Below are positions 5,060 to 6,005 of a stretch of 6,005 bases of DNA, piece after piece. Position numbers and translations under genes: made by a program. The DNA is taken from contig CAMWKN010000116.1 of assembly GCA_947174825.1 (NCBI GenBank), forward strand, positions 1 to 6,005. Direction: 5' to 3'. How positions within the stretch are numbered: position 1 is the first letter of the stretch; each line of letters opens with the position of its first letter. Under the pieces are notes generated by a model. It ran no database searches. It worked only from the letters and a program-made list of their open reading frames with translations, and had not been told where the DNA came from. Source of the DNA: an uncultured Clostridium sp. (GTDB taxonomy: Bacteria; Bacillota_A; Clostridia; Lachnospirales; Lachnospiraceae).

Positions 5060-6005
5060 TTGTTATGTCCCCCCTAACCGGTATTGCATTCCTGTCAAGT
5101 TCCATATTTCTATCTTGTCCATTTAACAATAAATCACTAACATCTGCCACGCCCTCTACTCCCGCTATGGCATCTGCTATTTTTAGAACTCTAATAATCA
5201 ATCCGTTTTTTTCTGTTTCCTCCCAACCTTTATTTAATTCTGTAAAATATTGTTCAATTGCCTCCTCAACGTCTGGCGACACCATTTCGAAAGAATAACC
5301 AGGCAATAGCTCAATATTAGCACTTATGTCTATTCTTTTCGTTTCTACCGGAAGAATATCTACAACATGAAAGAACGGTGCCATTCCTTCTCCATCTCCC
5401 TGACTATCTTTTGGATCAACAACCTGCTGCACAGCTTCTATGATATCGTCGCTAGGTTTCCCCCATGTTGACGATATAACATAAGTTTTTATACGCTTAC
5501 AGTCTTGTGTTACTCTTTCCTGTTTTATGCCACCAACTCCGCTTAAACTTTTGATAAATTTTTTGTAATCCGCTCGATTCCCACTGATAACATTTTCTTG
5601 TTTCCGTTCTTCCAAAAGCCGCATTCGGTACGCTTCCGTTTCTTCTGCATCAACCGCGGGTTCAATCAACTTCACTAATTCCCCTGTATCATATTCCTCT
5701 ATAAATTCAATTGGCAGCAGTTCATCATCTGGCTCTATATTCCCTGCTGTACCTGCGGTTTCACATTTTAGATAATATTTTTTCTCTGCTACCTTGTCTA
5801 CACTGATATAAGTCAAGTCTCCTGCCTCAAACCGTTCTCCCACCTCAAAATCTACATTAAATTCTGCCAACCATACGGCGCATGTTGCTGATTTGATAGG
5901 AACACCGTTTTCCACACCAAAAATAATCAAATGATCTCTGTCGCATGTCAGTATGCTTCCATTTAAGTCTGCTACCTCTAAATTATTGTATACCTCTTCT
6001 AATTC
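5049..6005 (-). CDS. Baseplate J / XkdT-like protein, 5' end outside the window
   Basis: The minus-strand frame is open to the window edge, giving 318 visible residues; the TTG at 5928-5930 is internal, since the open frame continues upstream of it with baseplate J-like sequence (EEVYNNLEVADLNGS). Family features in order: a small beta region with FEVGERFEAGDLTYIS, then ETAGTAGNIEP (82-92, the G-xx-GN motif). Next comes the acidic helix with EETEAYRMRLLEERK, then VISGNRADYKKFIKSLSGVGG (~139-159), which is diagnostic of Baseplate_J. After that comes a C-terminal section with the 'DILPVETKRIDISANI' strand. Baseplate J proteins (P2 gpJ, Mu gp47, PBSX XkdT) build the wedges of the contractile-tail baseplate. 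This indicates a myovirus-type tail. The stop overlaps the XkdU-like start by 11 nt. Confidence 0.88.
   Translation of the reverse strand, partial: ELEEVYNNLEVADLNGSILTCDRDHLIIFGVENGVPIKSATCAVWLAEFNVDFEVGERFEAGDLTYISVDKVAEKKYYLKCETAGTAGNIEPDDELLPIEFIEEYDTGELVKLIEPAVDAEETEAYRMRLLEERKQENVISGNRADYKKFIKSLSGVGGIKQERVTQDCKRIKTYVISSTWGKPSDDIIEAVQQVVDPKDSQGDGEGMAPFFHVVDILPVETKRIDISANIELLPGYSFEMVSPDVEEAIEQYFTELNKGWEETEKNGLIIRVLKIADAIAGVEGVADVSDLLLNGQDRNMELDRNAIPVRGDITNVD

Noticed and set aside
4942..5298. 118-aa plus-strand open frame opposite the baseplate genes
   Set aside because: Shadow crossing two well-supported minus-strand genes; Ser-rich composition with no family signal.
5928..5930. TTG as start of the baseplate J protein
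   Set aside because: The frame stays open to 6005 with plausible baseplate J sequence upstream of it; the protein is cut by the window edge.
1..6005. tRNA, rRNA, CRISPR array or riboswitch
   Set aside because: None was recognised on either strand: no cloverleaf, no regularly spaced repeats, and no conserved aptamer pattern in the few non-coding stretches.

Overview
The window looks like the end of a tailed-phage prophage in a low-GC Firmicute, most likely a gut Clostridia/Lachnospiraceae-type bacterium. This rests on three things: AT-rich DNA with strong AAAGGAG-type ribosome binding sites, a lysine-rich surface protein ending in a bacterial Ig-like (Big_2) domain as is common in that group, and a phage tail/lysis gene order matching Bacillus/Clostridium PBSX-like myophages. 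Species and family are inferences; no rRNA or other marker is present.

Layout: positions 1-396 (+) hold the 3' end of a host-type secreted or surface protein gene. Positions 397-856 are non-coding or decayed. They contain a 9-bp hairpin (407-431), a perfect 15-bp inverted repeat (473-487/504-518), a short frameshifted remnant of an IS3-type transposase OrfA (525-676), a strong terminator-like hairpin (679-710), and about 145 bp with nothing recognisable. One edge of the prophage probably lies somewhere in this interval, but no attachment site can be proven from one end.

Positions 857-6005 are a single minus-strand phage late region, read from right to left. In transcription order it encodes a baseplate J-like wedge protein (5' end outside the window), a DUF2313/XkdU-like baseplate protein, a 583-aa tail fibre with a tail-collar N-terminus, and an 87-aa protein of unknown function. 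Then come an intrinsic terminator, a TcdE/Cph1-type holin, a CHAP-like endolysin with a peptidoglycan-binding domain, and a free-standing SPOR-domain protein. This is the PBSX order xkdT-xkdU-xkdV-(small gene)-holin-endolysin. The first three genes overlap at their ends and are probably translationally coupled, as are holin and endolysin.

The gene set follows a familiar plan: baseplate and fibre proteins contact the host, the holin permeabilises the membrane, the endolysin cuts the wall, and the SPOR protein may bind denuded peptidoglycan. The points most worth a second look are the terminator placed only about 30 nt before the holin, the stand-alone SPOR protein without a signal peptide, the RBS-masking hairpin of the decayed transposase, and the compositional break in the tail fibre.
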